This document shows, piece by piece, positions 37,618 to 48,148 of a stretch of 64,000 bases of DNA (position 1 is the stretch's first letter; each line of letters starts with the position of its first letter). Where the stretch lies: positions 3,720,001-3,784,000 of the forward strand of contig NC_135251.1 of assembly GCF_964204865.1 (NCBI RefSeq), given 5' to 3'. The position numbers were made by a program, and so were the translations under genes. This stretch comes from Styela clava. Its lineage: Eukaryota > Chordata > Ascidiacea > Stolidobranchia > Styelidae. Below the pieces are notes generated by a model that saw nothing but the letters and a program-made list of their open reading frames with translations, ran no database searches and had not been told where the DNA came from.

Positions 37618-37939
37618 CAGGGGTGGGCAACCTTTAATACAAGAGGGTCAGATACAGATAACTTGGCGAAACCGCGGGACGCACCTTTTTAACATAAGCT
37701 TTTAGTAGTTGCAGGCAAAACAATATTGGTTATTGATCTTATGACATGTGTAGTTTGCTTCACACAAGTCGTTAGGGCATTGTAACGTCATAAGCGTATA
37801 TAATAAATTGGACTGAGGTATATACTTTGCAATGCAAAGAGATTGGAATAACTGGCACGAACCAGATTGAACTAATAAAATTGTCACTAATCCGCGGACC
37901 ACACAATTTTTTCTTATGGCCGCAGGTTGCACACCCCTG
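37618..37939. mobile_element. hAT-type MITE
   Basis: A 322-bp element with inverted ends CAGGGGTGGGCAACCT and AGGTTGCACACCCCTG, the usual look of hAT MITEs. Its counterpart at 47210-47545 lies in the second copy of the 4-kb block. The 8-bp flanks are not convincing. Confidence 0.7.
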
Positions 37940-38052
37940 CGTTAGGGCATTCCTAGAGTTTGACATGCTTTTAATAACAATATTGGAGTCCGGCAGAGTT
38001 TAGTTTGAATTGCTCTTATTGATATTGAAAAGCTGTATTCAAAGACTAGAGC

Positions 38053-38168
38053 AGCGGTTCCCAACTGGGGTATATTTAAAACTATAAATACCACTGGAAT
38101 GATAAACAGGGGGCCAATGAGTCCTTAAAGCCTCAGGAAGGGAGTTGTTGAAGGTTGGGAACTACCGG
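38053..38168. mobile_element. short hAT-type MITE
   Basis: Inverted ends CAGCGGTTCCCAACTGG and GGTTGGGAACTACCGG with an AT-rich centre. A degraded version is at about 47667-47750 in copy 2, and a related element is at 54424-54587. Confidence 0.6.
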
Positions 38169-38222
38169 ACTAAAAACTAGAGACTACTAGAGTAGAATCC
38201 GGAGTCGAAAATTCAAATCTAA

Positions 38223-38311
38223 GCGCTCCGGAAAATTTGCTCAAAGATGGCGCACAACCTGAACTCTAACCTGGTACCTATACATCTTAGCGCACATACT
38301 TCGGGAGCACC
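38223..38311. mobile_element. foldback MITE, GCGCTCC family
   Basis: A ~90-bp palindromic element: GCGCTCCGGAA ... ACTTCGGGAGCACC, with AAGATGGCGCACAACC inside. The same family occurs at 38462-38565, 44041-44270 and 60528-60620, and in copy 2 near 47791. Confidence 0.6.
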
Positions 38312-38461
38312 CTAATCTATGGCATTATTTTCACTATCCATTGGAATATTCAGAGTAAAAAATACTTTCGGACATCAAGAATTAAAAATCAGCCAAGAAC
38401 GCTGTGATTTACATCCAGTACAGAAAAATGCTGGCATTACACACTTAATTAATTCGGGCTT

Positions 38462-38565
38462 GGGTGCTCCCGAAGTATTCGTACCAAGATGGCGCACAAC
38501 CTGAACATAGTATGTGTACCAGGTTAAGGTTGTGCGTCATCTTGGTGTGATTACTTCCGGAGCGC
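38462..38565. mobile_element. foldback MITE, GCGCTCC family
   Basis: GGGTGCTCCCGAAGTATTCG at the left and ACTTCCGGAGCGCC at the right, with internal inverted arms CCAAGATGGCGCACAACC and GGTTGTGCGTCATCTTGG. Could form a long hairpin. Confidence 0.65.
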
Positions 38566-38910
38566 CTGGGCTTGTATATAAATAGCAAAACTTGAACACA
38601 TTTTGATAATGTAAATCTTACGTTCCTAAAAAACATGATAATAAACAAAATACACCACCCTGCGAAAAAAAATACACTCGAATAAACACTTGAATAATCA
38701 CACATAACTCATACAAAAATATTGTTTCACCAAAAATTCGAGCTCAAAATCAGGGCTGTAGAGATGGGGCACAGAGTCTCAGTTTTTTGTGTTTTTTGTG
38801 GTCAAAATTTGGAATTCTCTCATTAATTATAATTCCGGACATATTTTCGACAAATACTCAAAAATTAAGCCAAAGAAGTTTTCTTTACAGACAATTGAAG
38901 CGTGTATACG

Positions 38911-39212
38911 CAGAAGCGTAACCTGGCATTTTTAAGAGTGAAGATCTTGATATTTGTTATTGCCAAGTTGGACCGTAATTGCTAGGTCTGTCCGGTGGTC
39001 GTATAGGTCTTCAAGAGTCCCATAAAGTGTTTTATGCTACAAAAAATTGCTTTTTTTACATTTCAAAAGGATGCAGAAGCAGATGGGTTTTCAAGAGTTT
39101 AAAAAAGCATTTTATTTTACGAAAAATTGCTATATTTAAATCAGTAATATGCCTTTTTACATTTAAAAAAGGAAGGGGCAACCCTCAAAACCCCCTGCTG
39201 GCTATGCCCCTG
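38911..39212. mobile_element. MITE with CAGGGGCATAGCCAG-type ends
   Basis: Starts CAGAAGCGTAACCTGGCATT and ends CTGCTGGCTATGCCCCTG, a ~300-bp element. Diverged relatives or fragments lie at about 37057, 46650, 52415 and 53230-53700, sharing a GGTCTAAAAAGCGTTCTAAG / AAAAATTGCTATGT core. Confidence 0.6.
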
Positions 39213-40590
39213 TATATAGGCTACAGTTCTCATTATCAAATTTGGTTTCCAAAGTTAAGTCCTGGAATCATAATTAAAACATCAAAAAAGATTCAATTCC
39301 TAACAGTCTATCAAAGAAGATCACAAATATAATAAAAGTAAAGGGAACACCACATTTAAATGAGTAGATTGTCAGGAATTGTGTCGGTGTCTTTTATAAT
39401 AATTTCGACAAACCCCATTCACGAGCCATTTCTAACCCATAGGAAATGCCATAACCCAGAATATAATCATATATTGTCAAATCTAAAATGCCTCATGAAT
39501 ACAGGGTGTCCATAAAGTCCGTTTACAATTTCAATTTTGTTAAGAAGTCAGTTATCAATATTATCTTAACCAGGTTTGTTGTTTTTTAATCGGTAATTGT
39601 TTTTACCTTCATTTAATACGTCTGTGAGGGCCAATACAATATATGGTTTCGTAACAACGTATTGTTTTGAGAAATAATATCCTGATGAAGTGAAAATATT
39701 TGAGGAAGATAAGTTGGAAGGAACTAAGAAATTTTTTTATTCTATTTTCTATCTATGCTGTATTCTTGTTAATGTAAATATGAATATAACAAATTTTTTT
39801 ATTTTTTTTGGGAGGGATGGGGGTTATTATCAAAAATATTTGTGACTGAGTGGTGTTCCCGAAAAGCAAATACAAAGTGGTGATTATGTTGAATATACAG
39901 AAAATGAAAAAGCGAGGAGCACAACATAGGAGTTTATCTTGGAAAAAGAGGGGAGGGGGAGGAAAAAAACAGGGACCCCAACAAATAGCACCCACTAGAG
40001 CGGTTTTCCTTCCTGGCTGGGACATTGAAATGGTGGGGGGACAGGGGGTGTGAGAAAAAATGTCATAACCTCTCTGGGTCCTGTGTTGTGACCTCACCAC
40101 AGGCAAATGCACCCAAATTCTTAAAAAAACTTGAAAAACATGTCTGGATATATATGCTGTATACAGCTCTCACCTGAGTGAGACGACGAAAAAGAAAGAG
40201 GGGGGAGAGGGGGCAGGGTAAGGGGTCAGAAAAAAGTTCAGATCCCACAGTGATACCTAGTTTGGTGCCGGTTTGTTCAAAATATTTATGCAAGTATGCT
40301 GAATCGTGATTTATATCAAATTTTACTCAAATTCAAAATGCTCTGAAAAATTCCCCCATCCCTCAAAAATTTTATTTTTTGGTTTCCAAATCTGTTTTAC
40401 ACTAAGATAAAAACACTATCAGTAAATATTACAGAAAAAATAGGACACACTTTTTCACACAAAAGTATAAGTAAAACCAAAATAAAATACCCTACTTTTT
40501 ACCCCCAGTGTTCCCCCCTTTTTAATAAAAACACAATGCATTAAAACCTAATAATAACAATTCCTAATTTTTTTTTGTTTTTTTCCTAAA

Positions 40591-40671
40591 CTATTTTTTC
40601 TTTGCATATTCGCAGAGGTCCTTCACGTCCATCATTGCTTTTTCGATGTTATCAGCAAATCGAGATGAGTT
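40591..40671 (-). pseudogene. CPT1: CPT1 last coding exon, copy 1
   Basis: 81 bp, 27 codons with stop TAG: SSRFADNIEKAMMDVKDLCE then YAKKK. Acceptor TCTTATCAG. It follows SSYET in phase 0, matching the ETDSHRF-type junction of CPT1. It lies at the edge of the 4-kb block and is duplicated at 50131-50211. Confidence 0.88.
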
Positions 40672-40819
40672 CTGATAAGATAAATAGATAAGGAGATAAT
40701 AACATGGAAATATAAATACATTCAAAAGAGCGTAATCAGAGAGTAACCTAGATAAAAAAAAAAAGACAGTTAAGATAAGATGATGATAAAATAATGAATA
40801 CGGTAGTCTAATAAGATAA

Positions 40820-41023
40820 GCCCGCCCGATGCTGCCACAACCAAACTAAAACCAAATTTTGATGTTTAAGTTTAAAATAACTAAAGGAATTTGTTGATAT
40901 TGCGATTAAATTTAGTTTTGGCACGAGGCTTATTGTTTTCCACTTTTGCTTTTGCTGTAAATATTGTTCATAAAATGTAACTTTTTAGTCACACTTACAT
41001 GACCCACCGGTCTTGGTGGGAAA
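40820..41023. mobile_element. hAT MITE fragment
   Basis: A fragment (GCCCGCCCGATGCTGCCACA ... CATGACCCACCGGTCTTGG) of the same family as 53308-53602, lacking its outer ends. The 4-kb block ends inside it, and a SINE body abuts its right side. Confidence 0.55.
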
Positions 41024-41139
41024 ACTGGCTAACTAATCCCATACCCGATATGGACTGGTAACCGGACGAGAGGCCGTGGTTTGCAGTGGAATCAAGCTGT
41101 GTTATCGTCTTTCCCTCCCCGGGATTAATATGCAAATCC
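41024..41139 (+). mobile_element. SINE 3' body fragment
   Basis: It matches the 3' body of the full SINE at 58339-58680: CTAACTAATCCCATACCCGA, ACCGGACGAGAGGCCGTGG, TTTCCCTCCCCGGGATTAA. The tRNA-related head is missing. Confidence 0.75.
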
Positions 41140-41190
41140 ATCATTTAGCAATAGTTGTCACCTAAAAACTATTATAAAAAGAATACTCAC

Positions 41191-41283
41191 GGTCTCGTAA
41201 GAGGAGACTTTGCTTGAGATGTGAAACATTATGGTGTTTTCGTGGCAGATAATGTAGGAGACACCGTAGCCATCGTCAGCGAC
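41191..41283 (-). pseudogene. CPT1: CPT1 penultimate exon ([12 protein letters not shown])
   Basis: 93 bp, 31 codons: [31 protein letters not shown]. Acceptor TTTTTGTCAG, donor GTGAGT, no stop. It lies 500 bp upstream of the last exon but about 10 kb from the preceding recognised exon; the intervening CPT1 segment with GGGFGP was not found. Confidence 0.9.
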
Positions 41284-41519
41284 CTGACAAAAACGTGGAG
41301 AAATTTTTAGTAACAGGTCGACTCTGAACTGTACAAGAAAACCAAATTTTAATAATTTCGGCTTTGAGTATGTTTGTTGAGAGCATAAGTAACAATATTC
41401 TAAGCGAGGCTCACATAAAGTGAGTGAACAATGACAAAATGAATTCTCGAATAAATTCTCGAATGAATCCAACCTTCAAAAAGAATTTACAGCTCTTTAC
41501 AATCAGTGACTTTTTCTCT

Positions 41520-42235
41520 ACAGCCTTGCTCAGAGGGAAAGTTTAGATCTAATTTCACTGTTTATTAAAGAAGGAATTAAGATGCACAGAAGATTTTGTA
41601 GACAAAATTTATTGTAGTTCAGAGATTTCCTTTAACCAAGAGTAAGAAGAAACATTTTTGTTCATCTGGAATCGGTGGTCGTTTTTTAGAAGGCTCAGAG
41701 ATTGGCATTGGGTATAAATTAATTCTGACTGCACAGCCAACTGGGGGGATAAAATAATAAAATATAAAGTTGCATCATATTATATTGCTAATAAGCTTGG
41801 CCATAGAAGATTCCACACTCCATGCAAACAAACACATACCATGCATGATCAAGTATGATAAGGAGTTAAAATAATTCTTATCTATTATTCGGACATGAGT
41901 CTTCTTTACTTCTGAGTGAGCACACATCATAATTCTGTACTGTTCAAAAGCTTTGGCATTTCAGTGCTAGCAGCTAGACTTGCTCAGAGACAAGTCTCTG
42001 CTACATTGAGCAAGCTCACATGGAGAATGTGTTAAAAAACTTTAATTGAAATTTCACAGATATTGAGTACTAAATACGGCTTCTAAAAGAGCGGTTGAAT
42101 TCTAGAAGCAAGCTAACATTATCACAATTTGAAACACACAATTTTGAAGCCATGCTGAGCAACTATGAAGTGAAAAACAAGACTAGAATACAGAATCGTG
42201 GAGGCGGAAATTGGATTCAAGAACTATAACTAAAG
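41520..42235. other. non-coding stretch
   Basis: Between the CPT1 penultimate exon and the next MITE I see no exon with CPT1 similarity and no recognisable repeat. Confidence 0.4.
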
Positions 42236-42385
42236 CAGTGGTTCTCAAACTTTTTAAATCCTTTTTAGAATTTGTCAAGTTTGCACCAGACTGGTGAATG
42301 TAAATACCAACATAAGGCAGTCAAGATCAAATCAAACAAACACTACTGTCACACTGTCTACACGCCCCACCATTGAGAACCACTG
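42236..42385. mobile_element. hAT-type MITE
   Basis: A 150-bp element with inverted ends CAGTGGTTCTCAAACTT and CATTGAGAACCACTG. The 8-bp flanks AACTAAAG and TTCTCAAG match at 5 of 8. Confidence 0.65.
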
Positions 42386-42419
42386 TTCTCAAGTATCACC
42401 ACAGCCGAAATCATTATCG

Positions 42420-42601
42420 ATGATAGCGTGAAGCTGATTAAAAAAAATTGATTGGATGTTGCATGACTTATTTTTGATATATACATTAATTTCATTATTT
42501 ATGTTCCATCCACGTAGATTATTTTCAATTAGCTTCAAGCCCCCTCAAATAATTGTCTACGCCTTCCTTGTGGGGCGCACCCCATCGCTTGAGAACCACT
42601 G
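42420..42601. mobile_element. hAT MITE remnant
   Basis: It ends ..GCACCCCATCGCTTGAGAAC CACTG and shares GTGAAGCT and TTATGTTCCATCCAC with 52021-52175. The left end is damaged. Confidence 0.5.
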
Positions 42602-42825
42602 TTTTAGTTTTATTTGATTTATTTAATCAGCCCATTGGTCACCCTGTATATAATCACGTATTGTATCAATCAATCAAATCAAGAATTTCTTATTCAAATT
42701 TTGACTTGTTAACACACACCACACACACAATTAACTGAAACAATTTTGGTAATTGAGGTATTGAAGAGAGGAGGACATAGCTGCCCGAGACATTATAAGC
42801 TTGACTATAATTATAAATGCAAGGT

Positions 42826-43027
42826 GTGCATGAAATCCATTTACAATTTTCAATTTTGTTATGAAGTCAATTCTCAGTATATCTTAACCAGGTTTGTTGT
42901 TTTTAATCAGTAATTGTTCAAGTATTTTTACTTCATTTCATACATATGTGAGGGCCAAAACAATATATGGTATCGAAAAATTCCCTGCAATTGTAAATAA
43001 TTTTAGGACTTTATGGACATCCTATAT
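42826..43027. mobile_element. small inverted-repeat element (GGTGTCCATAAAGTCC type)
   Basis: It begins AAGGTGTGCATGAAATCC and ends GGACTTTATGGACATCCTAT, with interior similarity to 39502-39670 and 49082-49240 (ACAGGGTGTCCATAAAGTCC). These ends resemble mariner/Tc1-type MITEs; the class is inference. Confidence 0.55.
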
Positions 43028-43470
43028 TTTTTAAAAAGTTTGTGCTTTGTGCGCTTCCTCGTCTAGGAAAGATGACTTATAATTGAAGAAATATTCCATG
43101 CATATAAAGATAAGAACATTCTGTCTAGTCATGCTTCATTAGTCACTGGTGGTAAAAGCCTGCAGCAAAATTCTTAGGGGGTACAGTAATTGCAAGAAGC
43201 CACTGATGTGTGTTATGGAGTTTCTGCTGTTACAGTTTTAAGACACAGTGCAAGAAACAGCACAACATAGCCTGCAAGCGTGTGAGACCCATACGTCCAT
43301 TAGATGTCACTATTGCATTCTTACCGGACCGAATCCTCCTCCCCCAGACAAGAATGAGGGGTGTTCGACAAGATTTATCTTCATTCCCTGTTGGTGGGGG
43401 GTCTGAGACCTCGAAAGACGCCACGGCTCACGAAGAACCTGTTGGGGTGAAGCAGGGTCGTAGCAGAAGA
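43028..43470. other. non-coding stretch
   Basis: A 107-codon plus-strand frame (43210-43533) is open here, but its composition is unlike a known domain and it runs into the half-site minisatellite. I see nothing else. Confidence 0.35.
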
Positions 43471-43476
43471 GTGGAA

Positions 43477-43600
43477 AGGTCAAATTTAAGGAACTTTAGG
43501 GTCAAAGGTTATTTTGAAGAGGTCAAATTTTAAGTTGAAGGTCATTTTGTAAAGTAGAGGTCAAATTTAGGAGTGAAGGTCATTTTGTAAATTAGAGGTA
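43477..43600 (+). repeat. 38-bp minisatellite of AGGTCA half-sites
   Basis: AGGTCA occurs at 43477, 43520, 43539, 43558 and 43577; from 43520 on the unit is 38 bp with two half-sites 19 bp apart. GGGTCA-A-AGGTTA (43499-43511) is a DR1 arrangement as bound by RXR/PPAR/HNF4-type receptors. The sequence is seen; function is inference. Confidence 0.6.
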
Positions 43601-43689
43601 AATTTTTTGGTTCAAGATGATTTTTCAAGATGATGGTTCATGATGAATAAAGAGAGAAAAGGTGAAAATGATTAGAGCAATGAAAATAT

Positions 43690-43870
43690 TATTATTGTAA
43701 AAATGGTTTCTAGCGGAATAAGCTTACACAAGTCTGGCTCTATATGCAATTTGCAAAATTATACCCCTACGGGATTCAAACCTCGTACTCACACATGATA
43801 ATCAAAAGTGCAATGACGAGCATGTACTAATCCATTAGAAACCATTTCTACAAATATACAAGATTGTTGT
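43690..43870 (-). repeat. tRNA-like short repeat with inverted ends
   Basis: AAATGGTTTCTAG (left) and TTAGAAACCATTT (right) form inverted ends. On the minus strand an A-box-like TAATGGATTAGTACATG and a B-box-like GAGGTTTGAATCCCG occur with roughly tRNA spacing. It may be a SINE head or a decayed tRNA gene; I could not fold a convincing cloverleaf. Confidence 0.35.
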
Positions 43871-44040
43871 TAAAATTAAAACAAACATGTAAAATATAGC
43901 ATTGCATATTCCCTTGTAAACCAGGTAGAATACAACTGTTTTATATATGTTATTTATACAAATTTGCCAAATAGTAGGCCGTTAACACAGGTATCAATAA
44001 CAGTAGGCCCACTTTTGAACCAACCTGTAATGCGTTCAGT

Positions 44041-44270
44041 AATCCCGAAGTATGTGAACCAAGATGGTGGACACCGGAGCGTAATATGTATACCAGGTTA
44101 AGATTAGACCAACATTTTATTCCAATTTTCCTTATTTTAGTTCTATTTCGTGTTAGGGGACTAGCTAAGTGACTCTCTTAGTATTTGTACCTGAGATTAT
44201 GGCCTAACCCTGACCTGGTACACATACTACATTCCGGTGTCCTCCATCTTGGTTCACATCCTTCGAGAGT
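44041..44270. mobile_element. foldback MITE with ~65-bp inverted arms
   Basis: The left arm reads TATGTGAACCAAGATGGTGG, ACACCGGAGCGTAATATG, TATACCAGGTTA; the right arm is its near reverse complement (CCTGGTACACATACTACATT, CCGGTGTCCTCCATCTTGG). Same family as 38462-38565. Confidence 0.75.
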
Positions 44271-45360
44271 ACCATGTGTTCTATGTGAAAACTTTTTGCA
44301 TAAGCAATACGAGGATTCAACAAACACAGAGGATTTTTAGGGGAAGAGATAGAAGTCGAATGCCCTCGCAAAAAGTTTTCACATAAATACCCCCCCCCCC
44401 CCTCCATTGATCGTTAACTCGTTATCCTCCCCCCTGACTGAAACAGAAAAAATTGTAAAAAAAATGGCAAATTAGGTTTAAAAAATGCGTTGAGGGCAAT
44501 GATTGTTGCAATAGCATGTTCTGTAGAATTACGCAAACAAGGGTGTTAGTAATACCACGCATGAGTGATGATTAGACAAACAGCCAATCACAGCCAGTGT
44601 ATTATACTGTCCTATAGCTTTTCTTACCAATAACAAGAACATCTATTTAATGTTTGTTTCCTGCCTTTCACTTTGAAATAGGCTCTGTACAAGCTTCCAC
44701 TGATAAACAATATTTGGAGTCTGAAATCTTTCTTATTCAAAAGTGTGAATGGTTTAAACGCGACATTTTAACCTGCAATGCCAACATAGGTAAGGCTTAT
44801 GTGTAGCTTTTTAGCCACATGGCCCAAAAGAGTTTTATAAGAAGTCAAATATAAAATAAAATTTTCACTGAGGCCTGGGAAATTTCTATTTTTAATCTGA
44901 ATCATAATACCATTAAATTTTACCAATAAAATTTTGCGTACAAAATGAATTTTTTGCAATTATGATGATTCAGAATAAACAAATTGAAACCAATTATGCA
45001 CTTTCAAACATTTATTGGTGTATTAGGTTTACAGCTATACTCTAGGCCTTTTGCAAGCAATCACTAATAGCTGGAAATGAATATTTACACATAAATATTG
45101 CCTTTTCAATAAATTATAAAAATTGAAATTCTTAAGTATTTCCACACAAACATTTGGGTTAAACTCTGGGTTACTTTCAAAATTATTCATTGTTATTGCT
45201 CCACTATTAATCATTTGATATATTTTCTTATTTGTGCTTATATCGGGTTGGGATAATACGATAAACGGAGAAAGGTGGGACAATAACTGAATCCAACTCA
45301 TAAAAACCAGGAAAGAAAGCATATAAAAAAATTATTGGCAAAGCCTAATTTCTGCTAATT
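44271..45360. other. non-coding stretch
   Basis: No supported gene. A run of C (about 44388-44402) is the only striking feature. Confidence 0.4.
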
Positions 45361-45680
45361 GATGCGACTCATCATGCTAAGCGTTAGAAATACTCTCGTC
45401 ACCGCACCACTGATTTTACCTTGCGTGGGTTGGCAGGTTTGAATCCTGTGATGGATAATTATGTACAAGATGATTGTTGGACTCCTCCCCACCGTAGGGT
45501 GGTTCACGTAACCACTGGTCAGTTGCAACTCCCTTAACTATGAAGTACAGGCATCCGAAATCAAATAACTTGTTAACTAATCCCATACCCGACAGGACAG
45601 GTTTTCCATATGATTAAGTGGTGTTATTATTAACTTTCCTCTTCCTCAGGATATTTAAATTCTCTTCTATCCTATCCTAA
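45361..45680 (+). mobile_element. tRNA-derived SINE, diverged copy
   Basis: It matches the full SINE at 58339-58680 along its length: CTAAGCGTTAGAAATACTC, GGCAGGTTTGAATCCTG (B-box), GGTGGTTCACGTAACCACTG, AACTAATCCCATACCCGAC, and a TCCTATCCTA tail. The A-box region is eroded. Confidence 0.8.
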
Positions 45681-46354
45681 TAATAATCTTCTTTTTACAA
45701 TAAAATAAGTTGTTGTATATCAACAACCTCAAATTAATAGTAAATTTAAGCTACATCTCCAACTTTAAGAATTCCAAAGTTTCGCCTGTTTTTTCAATAC
45801 TTTGCCTTCATGATGTGTAAAATTATTTAGGCCGGAAGTTACACCTAAGTCACCATGGATACCGAAAAGAATATTGCTCATCGTTGCCGCATAGTGGCTG
45901 CTATTTGGGTTCCCACAAAATATCATATTAGATGAAAGAAAGGGTGATTACAATTGGTTTGATAATTTACAAAATCATTGCATAAAATTATTTGATGTAC
46001 AAGTCCTAGTTGAGTTGAAATTATATGTCTTGATCTTCAGATGTCAATCATTCAAAGACCACGTTGATGAATTTTGTTGTTCTATACTGTCACCTAGTGT
46101 GAACTTTTCTAATATTCGCCCAGGTCAGTCATGATTATTAGGACAAGAGAGCAATGCTCAAATATATGGACACGTTAACCATAACTTTGACGCTACCGGT
46201 ACCCTCAAAAAATTTCCGAGTTTTGCGTAGCAAGGATTTTCAGAATCAAACCGGACAGCCAGTGTTCCCATTAATGAAATAATACAGCAAAATTTTGGAT
46301 GATATATTAGATTTCATACGAAATTTAGAAATAAATAAAAGTAATAGGTCTTAA
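45681..46354. other. non-coding stretch
   Basis: No gene seen. 46137-46170 resembles 36313-36350 (AAATATATGGACACGT), an outlying piece of the duplicated block. Confidence 0.35.
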
Positions 46355-47209
46355 ACCACTATAAATTTCAAAGCAATTGGTCCAGTATTCATAAAGAAAA
46401 GCGATTTTTTAATGATGACGAATAACAAGAACAATAACATAATATTAAAACGATCGTTATGTCCACTAACTTGTCAAATAGGTAGCTGAGATTTCACATA
46501 CAGTAAGAAACATGTTACATCAAATAACTCTCTTGGAAGTAAAGAGTCATATGTCTGAACGGATTCGAAAGCTCTTCTAATAAACAAAAAGCTACCATTG
46601 CTATAAGAAGACATGTTAGGTCGCCATTGGTGATCAGAGACAGAAGTGTAGCCAGGAATTTTCGAAGGGGGATTCTGAACTTTGTAATTGCCAAGTTAGA
46701 CCATAACAGCTATGAGTAGCAGAACCGGCTCAGGGTCTAAAAAGCGTTCTAAGGTATCAAAAATTTCTATGTGTGATACGAAAAAATTTGCTTTATTTAC
46801 ATTTTAGAAGAGGGGTCTGACCCTGATCTGATCTTCAAACTCAATATTTCAAACTTGCAATGTCAACATTGTCAAGTTCAACACTCTGCGTACCAGGGCA
46901 TCACAATTTTTTTTTATCATTCTTTATTGTTAAAAATGTCTTCACCCCTTCTAGGTCATAGAAAAAACACAGTCCTGCAAAATATTGTTCATATTTGTCC
47001 AATTTACTTTCAAAAATTTTAAAACACACAAAAACAGCTAAAAGTTTTATAGAGAGAACGGCGGGTCTGAATTCAGCAGTATAAAAGTCTATATCTAAAT
47101 GCTTTTAAATTACAGAATTCCAGCCTGCTTGTCAGGATGTGATTATTCTGCTCAGTCATGCTTCAGTGACCATAAGCGGGAGAGCTTTTTGAGATTGAAC
47201 AGTTTAATC

Positions 47210-47545
47210 CAGGGGTGTGCAACCTTTAATACAAGAGGGCCAGATACAAATAACTTGGTGAAACTGCGGGACGCACCTTTCTAACATAGGCTTTCTAGTA
47301 GTGGCAGGCACAAAAAGTTTGACTATTGATCTTATGGCATGTGTAGTTCGCTTCTGTGACGTCATAAGCATAAATAATAAATTGAACTCGGGTATAAGCT
47401 ATGCGATGCAAAGAGATTGAAATAACTGGCACGAACCAGATTGAACTAATAAAAACTCGTTTTACAGGCCGTACACCTTTCAAAATTGTCACTTCTGCGC
47501 GGACCACACAAATTTTCCTTGTGGGCCGCAGGTTGCACACCCCTG
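47210..47545. mobile_element. hAT-type MITE (copy 2 counterpart)
   Basis: Ends CAGGGGTGTGCAACCT and AGGTTGCACACCCCTG; the copy of 37618-37939 with a small internal expansion. Confidence 0.7.
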
Positions 47546-47790
47546 CGTTAGGTTGTGATAGGGCATCCCTAGAGTTTGACATGCTTTTAATAATAATATT
47601 GGAGTCCGGCAGAGTTTAGTTTGAATTGCTCTTATTGATATTGGAAAGCTGTATTCAAAGACTAGAGCAGCGGTTCCCAACCGGGGATATTTAAAACTAT
47701 AAATACCACTGGAATGATAAACAGGGGGCCAATGAGTCCTTAAAGTAGAGACTACTAGAGTAGAGTCCGGAGTCGAAAATTTAAAACTAA

Positions 47791-48148
47791 GCGCTCCGGA
47801 AATATTTGCACAAAGATGGCGCACAACCTGAACTCTAACCTGGTATCTAAACATCTTAGTGCACATACTTCGGGATAACCCACATCTATGGCATCATTTT
47901 CACAATCCATTGGAATATTCAGAGTAAAAAATACTTTTGGACACCAAGAATTAACGAAAAAATAACCATGAGCGCTGTGACTTAAATCCAGTAGAGAAAA
48001 AAGCTGGTATCACACAATAAATCAATTTGAGCTTAGGTGATCCCGAAGTATTCGTGCCAAGAAGGCGGACAACCTGAACATAGTATGTGTACCAGGTTTA
48101 GGTTTTTCAGGTTGTGCATCATCTTGGTGTGAATACTTCCAGAGCGCC
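47791..48148. mobile_element. pair of foldback MITEs (copy 2 counterpart)
   Basis: GCGCTCCGGAA at 47791 and a CCAGAGCGCC end at 48148 enclose the same two palindromic units as 38223-38311 and 38462-38565, more diverged. Confidence 0.55.

Larger units (their letters stand above)
36784..40846 (+). repeat. 4-kb dispersed direct duplication, copy 1
   Basis: It aligns nearly end to end with 46355-50372 in the same orientation. Both start near TTCCAAAGCAATTGGTCCAG (TTTCAAAG.. in copy 2) and end at GCCCGCCCGATGCTGCCACA. Differences are scattered substitutions and small indels, clearly more than between elements A and B. It contains several MITEs and the last exon of CPT1, and no long coding frame of its own. 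Whether it is a transposable unit or a segmental duplication is open: I see no terminal repeats or target duplication. Confidence 0.85.

Noticed and set aside
43210-43533. 107-codon plus-strand frame
   Set aside because: Lies among repeats and runs into the AGGTCA minisatellite; no domain and no splice support.
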